Shown in pieces: positions 52,929 to 61,428 of a stretch of 64,000 bases of DNA. The position numbers and the translations under genes are program-made. The stretch is taken from the NCBI RefSeq assembly GCF_031583145.1, contig NZ_CP134050.1, forward strand, positions 1,082,001-1,146,000, in the 5' to 3' direction. Source of the DNA: Brevibacillus brevis (lineage in GTDB: Bacteria; Bacillota; Bacilli; Brevibacillales; Brevibacillaceae). Position 1 is the first letter of the stretch; the number at the start of each line of letters is the position of its first letter. The notes under the pieces are model-generated. The model was not told the origin of the DNA and ran no database searches. It was given only the letters and a program-made list of their open reading frames with translations.

Positions 52929-53333
52929 ATGAGCGAACGGTCTGGAAAGTTTCTGCTCGGGCTGGTTCTGCTGCTGATCGGCGGGTTGGTCCTGCTGGAT
53001 CAACTGGGAATTGACAGCGGAGATATTTTAGGGCTGCTGGTTCCCGGCGTGATCATGCTCTACGGAGCGAGAAAAGTACTTGGGCATGGAGGATCCCGAT
53101 TTTGGGGAGTGCTGGTCTTCCTCTTTGGTCTCCTGATGCTGTTTGGCAAGCTGCATCTGCTGTTTCACAGCATCCTGGCCATCGGGGTGATCTACCTAGG
53201 CTACCGCTTGATCCGGCCAGCTCCGACCCCCAAGGAAGGACCTCCCGAATGGGAAAGACAGTGGGCAAAAAGTGTTTTGAAAGAAGACGTGTTGGATCGC
53301 TGGGAGAAAAACGCAACGAGAAATCAGCCGTAA
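52929..53333 (+). CDS. LiaI-like small membrane protein
   Basis: A 134-residue protein with three or four helices (FLLGLVLLLIGGLVLLDQLGI, ILGLLVPGVIMLYGARKVLG, and so on) and a charged C-terminal tail. It matches the LiaF transmembrane domain layout and resembles the first part of the LiaF protein below. In Bacillus LiaI anchors the PspA homologue LiaH at the membrane. First gene of the putative operon ending with LiaR. ATG 52929 follows GGAGGG. Confidence 0.8.
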   Translation: MSERSGKFLLGLVLLLIGGLVLLDQLGIDSGDILGLLVPGVIMLYGARKVLGHGGSRFWGVLVFLFGLLMLFGKLHLLFHSILAIGVIYLGYRLIRPAPTPKEGPPEWERQWAKSVLKEDVLDRWEKNATRNQP

Positions 53334-53396
53334 CGATGAAAACCGCAGTTTTTGGAACAACCTATACGATGTGATATGATGAGGAGGAAATGAGAA

Positions 53397-54092
53397 ATGA
53401 GTATCTTTAGACGTTTGCGTGACTTGACAGTAGCTTCGGTGAATGATGCGCTGGATTCGATGGAAGATCCGGTGGTTATGCTGAATCAATACATGCGTGA
53501 CATGGAAGTGGAAATTGGCCAGGTAGAGGTAGCAGTCGCCCGTCAGGTGGCGTTGGAAAAGAAATTCCGCCAGCAATGGGAGGAAGCCCAAAGTCTGATT
53601 GAAAAGCGGGATCGCCAGGTGAAGCTGGCTCTGACGGAAGGAGAAGACGAACTGGCTCGCCGGGCGCTGGCCGACAAGAAGCAGTATGAGGCGCGGGCAC
53701 AGGAATACGAGACGCTCTACTTGACTGCCGCAGATGCCGCCGCCCAAATGCGTGAAAAACTGGCGGAGTTAAAAGAGGAATTTTATAAGATGCGGGCGAA
53801 AAAGTTTACTTTGATGGCACGAGCTCAAGTAGCTCGTACACAAAAACAAGTAAACCAAGCCGTAGTCGGGATGGGCAATCAGACCGCCGGCAAAGGCTTT
53901 GCCCGCATGGAAGAAAAAGTGATGCGCATGGAAGCGGAGGCACAAATCAGCGGCCAATGGAAACAGACGGCTTTCGGATTGGACAACGCACTTTCCGGCC
54001 TGGAAAAAGATGACTTGGATGCCGAACTCGCCAGTATCAAAGCGGCAATGCAGGACAAAAAAACATCGGCGTCTCCAGAGAATCATTCTTGA
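53397..54092 (+). CDS. PspA/IM30 family protein (LiaH-like)
   Basis: A 231-residue coiled-coil protein starting MSIFRRLRDLTVASVNDALDSMEDPVVMLNQYMRDMEVEI, the PspA/Vipp1/IM30 amphipathic helix and N-terminal region, then long coiled coils to about residue 215. PspA homologues form scaffolds on stressed membranes (ESCRT-III-like). It follows the LiaI-like gene by 63 bases. Confidence 0.92.
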   Translation: MSIFRRLRDLTVASVNDALDSMEDPVVMLNQYMRDMEVEIGQVEVAVARQVALEKKFRQQWEEAQSLIEKRDRQVKLALTEGEDELARRALADKKQYEARAQEYETLYLTAADAAAQMREKLAELKEEFYKMRAKKFTLMARAQVARTQKQVNQAVVGMGNQTAGKGFARMEEKVMRMEAEAQISGQWKQTAFGLDNALSGLEKDDLDAELASIKAAMQDKKTSASPENHS

Positions 54093-54139
54093 TAGGACAG
54101 GAACTGGAGCACCGCATGTAGAATAGATTGTGGCAATCA

Positions 54140-54166
54140 GGCAGCCTGGATGACAGGCTGCTTTTC
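54140..54166 (+). terminator. Internal terminator or attenuator after pspA
   Basis: GCAGCCTG..CAGGCTGC followed by TTTT. It may lower expression of the downstream genes relative to liaI-pspA. Confidence 0.7.
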
Positions 54167-54184
54167 CCCTAGGAGGTTCTATAC

Positions 54185-54742
54185 TTGATAGATTTCTTGG
54201 TCTTTTTGCGAAGGTTTATCGCTGAGCCTGGCCGCGTCGGCAGTATCACCCCCAGCTCGCGTTTTTTATGTGAGCGCATGTTGAGTCGGATCAATTGGGG
54301 CTCGACCGATGTGATCATGGAGCTGGGACCGGGAACGGGTGCTTTCACCCAATCCATCTATCAAAACATACGTCACGATACCCAGTATGTACTCGTGGAA
54401 CGCGATGCCCAATTTCGATCCATGCTGCATTCCCGTTTTCCCGATGTGACCATCCGGGAAGAAGCGACCATGTTGAGTCTCTACTTGGAGGAATTGAAAC
54501 TTGGCAAGGCGGACGTGATCGTTTCGGGTCTGCCGTTTGCCAACTTCCCCGAAGAGCTGCGGGCAGCCATTCTCGATGAAGTGCAGTCTGTGCTGGCTCC
54601 CGGCGGGCTATTCATTACATTCCAATATTCGCTACAACTCCAAGCTGAGCTGCAGGAGAGATTTTGCTGGGTGGAAACCGATTTTACCCTGTTGAACATC
54701 CCGCCTGCATTCATTTATACATGTCGTAACGGACAGAAGTGA
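54185..54742 (+). CDS. Phospholipid N-methyltransferase-like protein (COG3963)
   Basis: A 185-residue SAM-dependent enzyme with a TTG start and AGGAGG eight bases upstream. FLRRFIAEPGRVGSITPSSRFLCERML is the family's N-terminal block, followed by motif I VIMELGPGTGAFTQSI and a late VSGLPFANFPEELRAAILDEV. COG3963 proteins methylate phospholipid head groups or act as rRNA-methylase relatives. Its place between pspA and liaF links it to membrane stress. Activity not shown. Confidence 0.8.
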   Translation: MIDFLVFLRRFIAEPGRVGSITPSSRFLCERMLSRINWGSTDVIMELGPGTGAFTQSIYQNIRHDTQYVLVERDAQFRSMLHSRFPDVTIREEATMLSLYLEELKLGKADVIVSGLPFANFPEELRAAILDEVQSVLAPGGLFITFQYSLQLQAELQERFCWVETDFTLLNIPPAFIYTCRNGQK

Positions 54743-54778
54743 AATCAATCGGCATGGGGCGTAAGAGAGGAGACTTTC

Positions 54779-55597
54779 GTGAAGCTGTCCCGCGTGCACA
54801 AAATGTTGGCTGGTGTCCTGATCATTTTGACGGGTATTGGTCTCTTTTTAGACAGTTTAGGTATCATATCGTTTGGTCTGTTCAGCCTCTGGCCGATGCT
54901 GCTGGTCTACTTTGGCCTTCGCCTCTGGAGCCAGAATAAACGAATCGGCGGCGGCATTTTGTTTTGTTTGGGAATCATCATCGCGCTGGATATGTGGCTT
55001 GGCATTGGCATCGATGACTTGTTCAAGCTCGCTGTACCCGCTTTGTTCGTCTACTTCGGTTTCCGATTGATCCGGGGAAAGCCGCTTGAGAAGCAGCCAC
55101 GTGAGAAGCAGCCGCGTGTTGGCAGATTCGAGAACGACGAGGCCGAGAGGGAAGCTTCAGAAGCCCACGCTTTCGTAAGCGAGGCGCCGAAAGAAGGCCC
55201 GATCCGCCGCGATGGCAAGACGTTACCAAAAGATTCCCGCAGTTCGTTGATTGGAGACTTTCATTTGACTTCCGGTCGGTTCGAGCTGAATCAGATGTAC
55301 GTCTGGCACGGAATTGGCGACGTCGTGATCGACTTGTCGCGGGCGATGCTGATGCAGGAGGAAGCGCAGCTCAGCGTGGAAGGCTGGATCGGCGACGTGA
55401 CCATCTACGTTCCTGTCGACTTGCCCGTTTCGGTGTCGGCGGAGCTTTCCGTGGGGGACCTGGAAGTGCTTGGGAATCGCCAGGGCGGTATCAACCGCAG
55501 CATCATGATTCGCTCGGATCACTACGACCAGGCGCTGCATAAAGTGAGTTTGCATATCTCGCTGCTTGTCGGCGATATCAAAGTCAAGTACATCTAG
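54779..55597 (+). CDS. LiaF-like membrane protein
   Basis: A 272-residue protein with four N-terminal helices in residues 8-95, a charged linker with a duplicated PxEKQPR unit, and a C-terminal LiaF-like beta domain (SSLIGDFHLTSGRFELNQMYVWHGIGDVVIDLSRAML..ISLLVGDIKVKYI). LiaF inhibits LiaS in the absence of stress. The GTG start follows GAGAGGAG. It lies immediately before the kinase, as in Bacillus. Confidence 0.9.
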   Translation: MKLSRVHKMLAGVLIILTGIGLFLDSLGIISFGLFSLWPMLLVYFGLRLWSQNKRIGGGILFCLGIIIALDMWLGIGIDDLFKLAVPALFVYFGFRLIRGKPLEKQPREKQPRVGRFENDEAEREASEAHAFVSEAPKEGPIRRDGKTLPKDSRSSLIGDFHLTSGRFELNQMYVWHGIGDVVIDLSRAMLMQEEAQLSVEGWIGDVTIYVPVDLPVSVSAELSVGDLEVLGNRQGGINRSIMIRSDHYDQALHKVSLHISLLVGDIKVKYI

Positions 55598-55610
55598 GAG
55601 GTACTGGCGA

Positions 55611-56759
55611 ATGCGTCGACAGCGATTAGCGAGTATTCAATGGCAAAGTGTCCGCTACGGCATGGGATTGTCCGTCGCGGCGGTCACTGTCGTGTTTGTC
55701 TGCTTTTTTTGGCTCCATTATTTGTGGAAAGACGATCCGAGTCTGCATCGCTGGTATTCGGCGCTGATCCAAGATTCGCAAGTGAGTCTCTGGCTCGCAG
55801 GCTATTTGGGCATCCGACTGCCCGAGGAGCCGGACTGGGTCATCCAATTGGCGGCAGCCGCTGTCTCACTGCCTGTCGGAGCGTTGGTCGGTTTGATCGC
55901 CTCCTATATCTACGGCAATCTGCTGAAAAAGAGGGTCAGCGTCCTGTGGGAAGCGGCGATGAAGCTGGGCAGAGGCATGCTTTCCTACCGCGTACCCGAA
56001 TTGGGAGTGGATGAGATCGGCGAGCTGGGCTGGCAGCTGAACCGTCTGGCGTCCCAGTGGGAGGAGCAGGTTGCCTCGTTGCAGCGCTTGTCCAACCACA
56101 ATGCGGCTCTGGCAGATCAGCTCAGGCAGGCAGCCGTGACGGAAGAGCGGCAGCGGCTGGCGAGGGAGCTGCATGACGCGGTCAGCCAGCAGCTGTTCGC
56201 GATCGCAATGACCACCGCAGCGCTGAAGCGGCTGATCGAAAAGAACCCGCAGCGGGCAGCCCAGCAGATCGAGCTGGTCGAGGAGATGGCGGCGGCGGCC
56301 CAGGCGGAAATGCGCGCGCTGCTCCTGCACCTTCGTCCCGCCACCCTGCAGAACAAGTCTTTGAAGGAAGCGATCATCGAGCTGCTGGATGAGCTGACCC
56401 GCAAAAACGACATGGAAATCACGTGGGAGATCGAGGCCGTCGAAGGTTTGCCCAGCGGCATCGAGGACCACTTGTTCCGCATCCTGCAGGAATCCCTCTC
56501 CAATACGCTCCGGCATGCGAGGGCGAGCCAGATCGCCGTCAAGCTCTTTACCTTGCAGGATCAAGTGCGGCTGCGCGTGACGGACGACGGAGTCGGATTC
56601 GATCCCGACGGGGAAAAGCTGACGTCTTACGGTCTGCGCAGCATGCAGGAGCGGGTGACGGAAGTGGGTGGATCCATGGAGATTTATTCAGCGATAGGAA
56701 AGGGGACGCAAATCGAGGTGCGGATCCCCCTGGTGTCACAGTCAGAACGGGAAGGGTGA
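55611..56759 (+). CDS. LiaS-like sensor histidine kinase
   Basis: A 382-residue NarL-type kinase. There are two helices (near residues 18-38 and 75-100) with a short extracytoplasmic loop, typical of intramembrane-sensing kinases, and a HAMP-like stretch. The phospho-His is in ERQRLARELHDAVSQQLFAI near residue 188, and the ATPase domain has LFRILQESLSNTLRHARA, VTDDGVGFD and SYGLRSMQERV. AGGAGG precedes ATG 55611. Partner of the LiaR-like regulator below. Confidence 0.92.
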   Translation: MRRQRLASIQWQSVRYGMGLSVAAVTVVFVCFFWLHYLWKDDPSLHRWYSALIQDSQVSLWLAGYLGIRLPEEPDWVIQLAAAAVSLPVGALVGLIASYIYGNLLKKRVSVLWEAAMKLGRGMLSYRVPELGVDEIGELGWQLNRLASQWEEQVASLQRLSNHNAALADQLRQAAVTEERQRLARELHDAVSQQLFAIAMTTAALKRLIEKNPQRAAQQIELVEEMAAAAQAEMRALLLHLRPATLQNKSLKEAIIELLDELTRKNDMEITWEIEAVEGLPSGIEDHLFRILQESLSNTLRHARASQIAVKLFTLQDQVRLRVTDDGVGFDPDGEKLTSYGLRSMQERVTEVGGSMEIYSAIGKGTQIEVRIPLVSQSEREG

Positions 56760-56766
56760 GAAATTC

Positions 56767-57396
56767 GTGATTCGGGTATTGCTGGTAGATGATCACGAGA
56801 TGGTGCGAATGGGGCTGGCCGCGTATTTGTCCACTGAGGATGACATCGAGGTCGTAGCGGAAGCGAGCAGCGGAGAAGAGGGCGTGCGTTTGACCGTCGA
56901 GCTGCGTCCGGACGTCGTTTTGATGGATCTGGTCATGGAGGGAATTGGCGGAGTCGAGGCCACCAGACGAATTCGCGAAGCTTGCCCTTCCAGCAAGGTG
57001 ATCGTGCTGACGAGCTTCATCGACGACGAAAAGGTGTATCCCGTGATTGAAGCGGGAGCCTTCAGCTACTTGCTGAAAACGTCGCGGGCTGCGGAAATTG
57101 CCCGGGCAATCCGCTCTGCCGCGGCAGGGGAGCCTGTTCTGGAGTCTCGCGTGGCGGGGAAAATCATGGCGCGCTTCCGCCACGGACAAGAAGCCCAGCC
57201 GCACTTCCAGCTCACTCCCCGCGAGCTGGAAGTGCTCAAGCTCATCGGACAGGGGAAATCCAACCAGGAGATCGCCGATGAGCTGATCATCGGGATCAAG
57301 ACGGTCAAAACCCATGTGAGCAACATTTTAGCAAAGCTAAACGTGGAAGACCGGACGCAAGCGGCTATCTACGTCCATACAAACAATCTGGGTTGA
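56767..57396 (+). CDS. LiaR-like response regulator
   Basis: A 209-residue NarL/LuxR-type regulator. Receiver: VLLVDDHEMVRMGLAAYL, phospho-acceptor in DVVLMDLVMEGIGGVEA near residue 54, Lys in SYLLKTSRA. C-terminus: LTPRELEVLKLIGQGKSNQEIADELIIGIKTVKTHVSNIL, the LuxR helix-turn-helix. GTG start. Last gene of the Lia-type operon before a strong terminator. Confidence 0.94.
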   Translation: MIRVLLVDDHEMVRMGLAAYLSTEDDIEVVAEASSGEEGVRLTVELRPDVVLMDLVMEGIGGVEATRRIREACPSSKVIVLTSFIDDEKVYPVIEAGAFSYLLKTSRAAEIARAIRSAAAGEPVLESRVAGKIMARFRHGQEAQPHFQLTPRELEVLKLIGQGKSNQEIADELIIGIKTVKTHVSNILAKLNVEDRTQAAIYVHTNNLG

Positions 57397-57409
57397 CTGG
57401 CAGTTTTGG

Positions 57410-57442
57410 CTCACCTCCTCAGGAAGGGGGTGAGTTTTTTTT
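57410..57442 (+). terminator. Terminator of the Lia-type operon
   Basis: CTCACCTCC..GGGGGTGAG followed by eight T. Confidence 0.9.
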
Positions 57443-57494
57443 GTAGATGTGGTAAAGATAGTAAGTAATAGATTTGGAAAGGAGGGGACGGACT

Positions 57495-58316
57495 GTGAAG
57501 CAAAAACTCCAAACGCGCTCCAAAGTGCTCTTCGCTGACCAGGGCGTGGACATCGTCGGCGATGTTCACGGCTGCTACGACGAATTTATCGAACTGCTGA
57601 TACGGCTGGGCTATGAGCGAAGCCAGGACGGTACGTATCGCCATCCCCAGGGCAGAAAGCTCCTTTCCCTCGGAGATATTACGAGCAGAGGCCCCTATTC
57701 TATCAAAATGCTGCAGTTTTTTATTCATCACCTGTCTGCGGGCTTGGCCGAGATGGTGGACAGCAACCACGGCTGGAAGGTCGCCCGTTGGCTGGATGGC
57801 AGACCTGTGACGCTGGCCCATGGCGACGAAAAGGTGGAGGAAGAATTTCGCGCCTATCAGCAAGAGTTTGGGCCGAAAAAGGCTTCCTTGCTGCGAGAGC
57901 AAAGCCGCAGGCTGCTTTTTTCGTCCCCGTCCCACATGATGATCAGGCGAAGCGACAAGCTCGTCGCTGTCGCGGTGCATGCGGGGATCAGGGATGACTA
58001 CATCGGCTTGGAATCGCCGGCAGTTCACACGTTTTGCCGCTATGGAGATGTGGCAGGCACAGGTCCGGATGGCCGGCCGATCCGCAGAGAGTGGGCAAAG
58101 GAACGAAAAGCACGCGCCCCGCTGATCGTCTGGGGGCACGATCCTCGTCCTGAACCGCAAAGGGAAAACGGCACACTCAATATCGACCAGGGGTGCGTGT
58201 TCGGCGGAAAGCTGACTGCCTACCGCTTCCCGGAGGACGAATTGGTGAGTGTGCCGGCGAAGAAGAACTACTCGGGTCTGGCGGAAACGCCGCTGACGCG
58301 CTATACGGCAGACTGA
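57495..58316 (+). CDS. Metallophosphoesterase, PrpE/bis(5'-nucleosyl)-tetraphosphatase-like
   Basis: A 273-residue phosphoesterase with metal motifs GDVHGCYDE, GDITSRGP (in place of the usual GDxxDRGP), SNHGWK (GNHxx variant) and VWGHDP plus NIDQGC at the end. PrpE hydrolyses Ap4A-type dinucleotides in Bacillus. I note that the second motif has Thr where Asp is usual and the third has Ser-Asn-His-Gly; Asp and Asn-His ligands are otherwise kept. GTG 57495 follows AAAGGAGGGG. Its end overlaps the holin-like gene by 16 bases, convergently. Confidence 0.87.
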   Translation: MKQKLQTRSKVLFADQGVDIVGDVHGCYDEFIELLIRLGYERSQDGTYRHPQGRKLLSLGDITSRGPYSIKMLQFFIHHLSAGLAEMVDSNHGWKVARWLDGRPVTLAHGDEKVEEEFRAYQQEFGPKKASLLREQSRRLLFSSPSHMMIRRSDKLVAVAVHAGIRDDYIGLESPAVHTFCRYGDVAGTGPDGRPIRREWAKERKARAPLIVWGHDPRPEPQRENGTLNIDQGCVFGGKLTAYRFPEDELVSVPAKKNYSGLAETPLTRYTAD

Positions 58317-58603
58317 GAATCCTGCTTTTTCTTGTTTCCTGACCTCGCTGCCGTCCACTGTTCAATGGTGTTCTTGGTCGAAGAGTGGATGCCGACGGTG
58401 GCGAGTCCCGCGGTGACCCCTCCCATCAACGCTGTCTTCCAGTCGAAGCCGGGGGCGTACAGCCATTGATTGACCAGGTACAACCCGACAATCAGGACTA
58501 CTGCTACCCAGCTGCGCAGCTTTTTCGGGATGCGCAGGACGTCGGACAGGGTCGCGGTAGCCGCCAGGGCCAGCGCAATGATCAAGCCCAAATCGAATCC
58601 CAC
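58301..58603 (-). CDS. Holin-like small membrane protein
   Basis: A 100-residue protein with about three helices (LGLIIALALAATATLSDVL, SWVAVVLIVGLYLVNQWLY, ALMGGVTAGLATVGIH) and a charged C-terminus, NKKKQDSQSAV. It lies 16 bases downstream of a cell-wall amidase in the same direction, the arrangement of phage-derived holin-endolysin cassettes. It may be a remnant or a domesticated pair. Holin function inferred. Confidence 0.65.
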   Translation of the reverse strand: MGFDLGLIIALALAATATLSDVLRIPKKLRSWVAVVLIVGLYLVNQWLYAPGFDWKTALMGGVTAGLATVGIHSSTKNTIEQWTAARSGNKKKQDSQSAV

Positions 58604-58619
58604 GTGGCGCCATCTCCTA

Positions 58620-59435
58620 TCAAGGTTTCAACTTTTCGTACAACCGTTTCAGAATGACGGCTTCCGCCCACAAGGGGAGCGGCTTGTCGCCCTGGCTGCG
58701 CCAGTCTTCATTGGTCAGCAAGCCCTGCTCGAACATCCAGTCGATTGCTTCCTGTTTCCAGTCAGGCACGCCTGCGTCACCTCCGTTGTCCGGACTTGAG
58801 CCCCCGGGACTGGTGCTTCCTCCATCCCCGGAATTTCCACCGGTGCCGCCACCGCCGTTAGTCGGGGTACTTGGCTTCGGCGGCTGATACGGCAGCTGGG
58901 CGTACTCGCAAAAGGCTCGGATGACTGCCTCTGCGAGATTTTTCCAATCTTTGGCCAGTTTATCCGCGTCCAATGGATTGTCGGCGAAGCCGTATTCGAT
59001 GATCACCGTCTCCACGCTGCCGGTCTCCCGGTTCATGAAGTAATAATCCTGGCGCGGATTGTTCGGAAGCGTCCGGGTGAAGATCCGCCTGTTCGGCATT
59101 CCTTCCGCCTCCAGCTCATCGGCGATCAGGCGGGGAAACGCAGCGGGGCTGTAGATGGAGTAGATCACTTCAGAGCCGCGTCCGCCTCCCGCATTGATAT
59201 GGTTGCATATGCAATATTTCGCTCCGCTGTTTCGGACGAGCGCTGCCCGCTCTTCGCTGGGAAGCGTCACGTCAGACGATCTCGTGACCGCCACCGGAAT
59301 ATGCAATTCCTGGAGTCGGCGGTATTGGTAGAGGGTCATGTTCAACGTCATATTTTTCTCGGTAAATTGCGCGTTGTTCCCTCCGCCTGGGTCGACGCCA
59401 CCGTGCCCGGCGTCCAAAATGACGATTGGAGCCAT
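58620..59435 (-). CDS. N-acetylmuramoyl-L-alanine amidase (Amidase_3)
   Basis: A 271-residue enzyme: IVILDAGHGGVDPGGGNNAQFTEKNM (zinc His and Glu), CNHINAGGGRGSEVIYS (second zinc His) and VIIEYGFADNP (catalytic Glu). The linker (PTNGGGGTGGNSGDGG and following SPGGSSPDNGG) is Gly/Ser/Pro-rich. The C-terminal 50 residues (WKQEAIDWMFEQGLLTNEDWRSQGDKPLPLWAEAVILKRLY) resemble the short wall-binding domain found in phage amidases. No signal peptide, which fits holin-mediated release. ATG 59435 follows GAGGTG. Confidence 0.9.
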   Translation of the reverse strand: MAPIVILDAGHGGVDPGGGNNAQFTEKNMTLNMTLYQYRRLQELHIPVAVTRSSDVTLPSEERAALVRNSGAKYCICNHINAGGGRGSEVIYSIYSPAAFPRLIADELEAEGMPNRRIFTRTLPNNPRQDYYFMNRETGSVETVIIEYGFADNPLDADKLAKDWKNLAEAVIRAFCEYAQLPYQPPKPSTPTNGGGGTGGNSGDGGSTSPGGSSPDNGGDAGVPDWKQEAIDWMFEQGLLTNEDWRSQGDKPLPLWAEAVILKRLYEKLKP

Positions 59436-59587
59436 ATGGTCATCACCTCTTGTCATCAGCATATGCGAAAACAGGGAAACATGCCGAGGGCGGACGCATC
59501 AATTTCTCCGGGCGGCAATGTACAGAACGCCCATCTATGGTACAATAAAAGGGTTCGTAATTACGCAAAGAGGATGGTAATGTATTG

Positions 59588-59830
59588 ATGGCTTGGTACA
59601 ACTGGGTAATCCCGATCGTTACACTTTTGCTCGGCCTGGTAGGCGGTTTTGCCGGAGGCACTTATTATTTGAAGAAGCAAATGCAAAACATGCAAATGGA
59701 TGAAAAGCAGCTGCAAGCCATGGCTCGTTCGATGGGCATGAATTTGAACCAAAAACAGCTGAAGCAAATGAGCCGCACGATGAAAAACATGAAAATGCCA
59801 AACAAAATGCCAAATAAATTCGGAAAATAA
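59588..59830 (+). CDS. YneF-like (UPF0154) membrane protein
   Basis: An 80-residue protein with one N-terminal helix (VIPIVTLLLGLVGGFAGGTYY) and a Met/Gln/Lys-rich tail (QMQNMQMDEKQLQAMARSMGMNLNQKQLKQMSRTMKNM), the UPF0154 layout. Role unknown. A TTG-ATG pair gives alternative starts; ATG 59588 is preferred. Confidence 0.82.
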   Translation: MAWYNWVIPIVTLLLGLVGGFAGGTYYLKKQMQNMQMDEKQLQAMARSMGMNLNQKQLKQMSRTMKNMKMPNKMPNKFGK

Positions 59831-59848
59831 AAGGCGGGGGGATGTCGC

Positions 59849-60034
59849 ATGGGTCCGACCCGTCTGCGCTACACGATGATCGGTTTCATTCTCGGCGTGT
59901 TTATCGTGTATTTGAAAGAGCTGCCTCTCGGGGAAGGTACCCGTTTCGCAGCCCCTTTTTACGGAGCGGGCATCGGCCTGCTGATCGACGGCATCATTCT
60001 GCGGCTGAAGCAGAGAAAAGGCAAAGAAGAGTAA
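59849..60034 (+). CDS. Small membrane protein
   Basis: A 61-residue protein with one helix near the N-terminus (YTMIGFILGVFIVYLKEL) and possibly a second (PFYGAGIGLLIDGIIL), ending KQRKGKEE. GGGGGG lies close upstream and it follows the YneF-like gene by 18 bases, so it is probably in the same transcript. Family unknown. Confidence 0.65.
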   Translation: MGPTRLRYTMIGFILGVFIVYLKELPLGEGTRFAAPFYGAGIGLLIDGIILRLKQRKGKEE

Positions 60035-60043
60035 GGGGAAGGG

Positions 60044-60070
60044 AAGCTTGGCGGATGCCAGGCTTTTTTT
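60044..60070 (+). terminator. Terminator of the YneF-like unit
   Basis: AAGCTTGGC..GCCAGGCTT followed by TTTTTT. Confidence 0.85.
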
Positions 60071-60191
60071 ACTGGATCAGAATTCGGGCAAAACGACCGC
60101 TAGTGGGAAGGTGATGAAGTTTTCGATTCCATTACAGTGTCCCACTCCGTGAAAGCCCGTTGTAAAAATGTAGAAACCAGGAAATATGAGC

Positions 60192-60220
60192 TTGACAAAA
60201 ATTTTTATTTATGATATATT
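60192..60220 (+). promoter_or_regulatory. Sigma-A promoter of the methyltransferase gene
   Basis: TTGACA (60192-60197), 17-base spacer, TATATT (60215-60220) in an AT-rich stretch. Confidence 0.85.
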
Positions 60221-60309
60221 TAAGAATTAAATATTTGTAAAATGCTGTTGATTTGATATACTTCCTTTTGGAGTACGTGGAGTCTATTCCAAATAGGGAG
60301 GACATTCAA

Positions 60310-61191
60310 ATGAAAGAAAACCAAGTTAGCCTAACTTCCATCATGACTGCCTATATTCGCGGATATCACGCCACATATGATAGCCCCAAAATTTTTGATG
60401 ACACTCTAGCCTATCAATTAATACCAGAGGAAAGACGTACGCTCATTGAACAAGGCTTGTCGAGTGCTCTCAAGCAACAATCCAGCTCCGAGCAACCTGC
60501 TGCTTTGAGATTCTTTTTACAATCAATGGGTTTACCCCAGGTGGTCAGCCGTTCAAAGTTTACGGAAGAAACCGTTGAGAAGGTTGTTGAACAGGGACTG
60601 GAGCAGTATGTGATACTCGGGGCAGGAATGGATACATTTGCTTTTCGACACCCGGAACTTTTGAAAAAAATTCGTGTATTTGAGGTTGACCACCCGGCTA
60701 CACAAACCTTTAAACGTAATCGACTGGCTGAGTTGGGTTGGGAAACTCCGCCAAATTTGCAATTTGTTCCGGTCGATTTCTCAAAAGAAAGTCTGGCAGA
60801 GGCATTCAATGGAGTCTCGTACGATCCGAAAGCCGCAAGTATTTTTAGCTGGTTAGGTGTCACAATGTACTTGTCACGAGATGAAGTGTTCGCAACACTT
60901 CGTTCGATCACCGAAATTGCCCCAACAGGAAGCTTAATTATATTTGATTACTTTGAAGCACTTACAGCTGCTCGAAGTGCACAAAAAATTCAGGAGGAAT
61001 TGAAAAAGATAGGGGAGCCGATAAAAACCGGCTTCGACCCGTCGACCTTGGCTTCTGATCTTGCAAAGATAGGAATCCGCCTCATTGAAAACTTACGTCC
61101 AGCTGACATCCAAAATCGGTATTTCAATGGGCGAACGGACGGCTATCACGCATCGGAACTGGTGCATTTTGCGCTGGCCATGGTCGAATAG
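60310..61191 (+). CDS. Class I SAM methyltransferase, LCMT/PPM1-like
   Basis: A 293-residue protein of the leucine-carboxyl-methyltransferase-like family (TIGR00027 type). The block LEQYVILGAGMDTFAFRHPELLKKIRVFEVDHPATQTFKRNRLAEL carries the SAM site and the VDHP motif, with FSWLGVTMYLSRDEVFATLRSI downstream. Members methylate varied substrates, often in secondary metabolism. GGGAGG precedes ATG 60310; it is AT-rich compared with neighbours. R2 copy e ends it. Confidence 0.9.
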   Translation: MKENQVSLTSIMTAYIRGYHATYDSPKIFDDTLAYQLIPEERRTLIEQGLSSALKQQSSSEQPAALRFFLQSMGLPQVVSRSKFTEETVEKVVEQGLEQYVILGAGMDTFAFRHPELLKKIRVFEVDHPATQTFKRNRLAELGWETPPNLQFVPVDFSKESLAEAFNGVSYDPKAASIFSWLGVTMYLSRDEVFATLRSITEIAPTGSLIIFDYFEALTAARSAQKIQEELKKIGEPIKTGFDPSTLASDLAKIGIRLIENLRPADIQNRYFNGRTDGYHASELVHFALAMVE

Positions 61192-61238
61192 CGACAGAAT
61201 AAGCCCTTCTACAAGCAGAGTTGAATGGTGACAGAAAC

Positions 61239-61335
61239 AACAGCGGCAGTCTAGGACTTTATTTTCTGCTCCTAGATCTACCGCTGTTTTCTTTGATCGG
61301 ATCCGTCTAAAACTAATGATACGGAGGCTACCGGT
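61239..61335 (+). repeat. Hairpin repeat R2, copy e, with extended flank
   Basis: CAACAGCGGCAGTCTAGGAC..GCTCCTAGATCTACCGCTGTTTTC. It is followed by CCGTCTAAAACTA and CGGAGGCT as in copy d. Positioned 47 bases after the methyltransferase stop in the same orientation. Confidence 0.7.
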
Positions 61336-61428
61336 ATACCCCCCTCAATAAATGCATGAGATTGACAACATCAGTCTAAATCATTATTATCGCAGCACAG
61401 CCGCTTTCGTTTCGTTTACCAGAATCCA

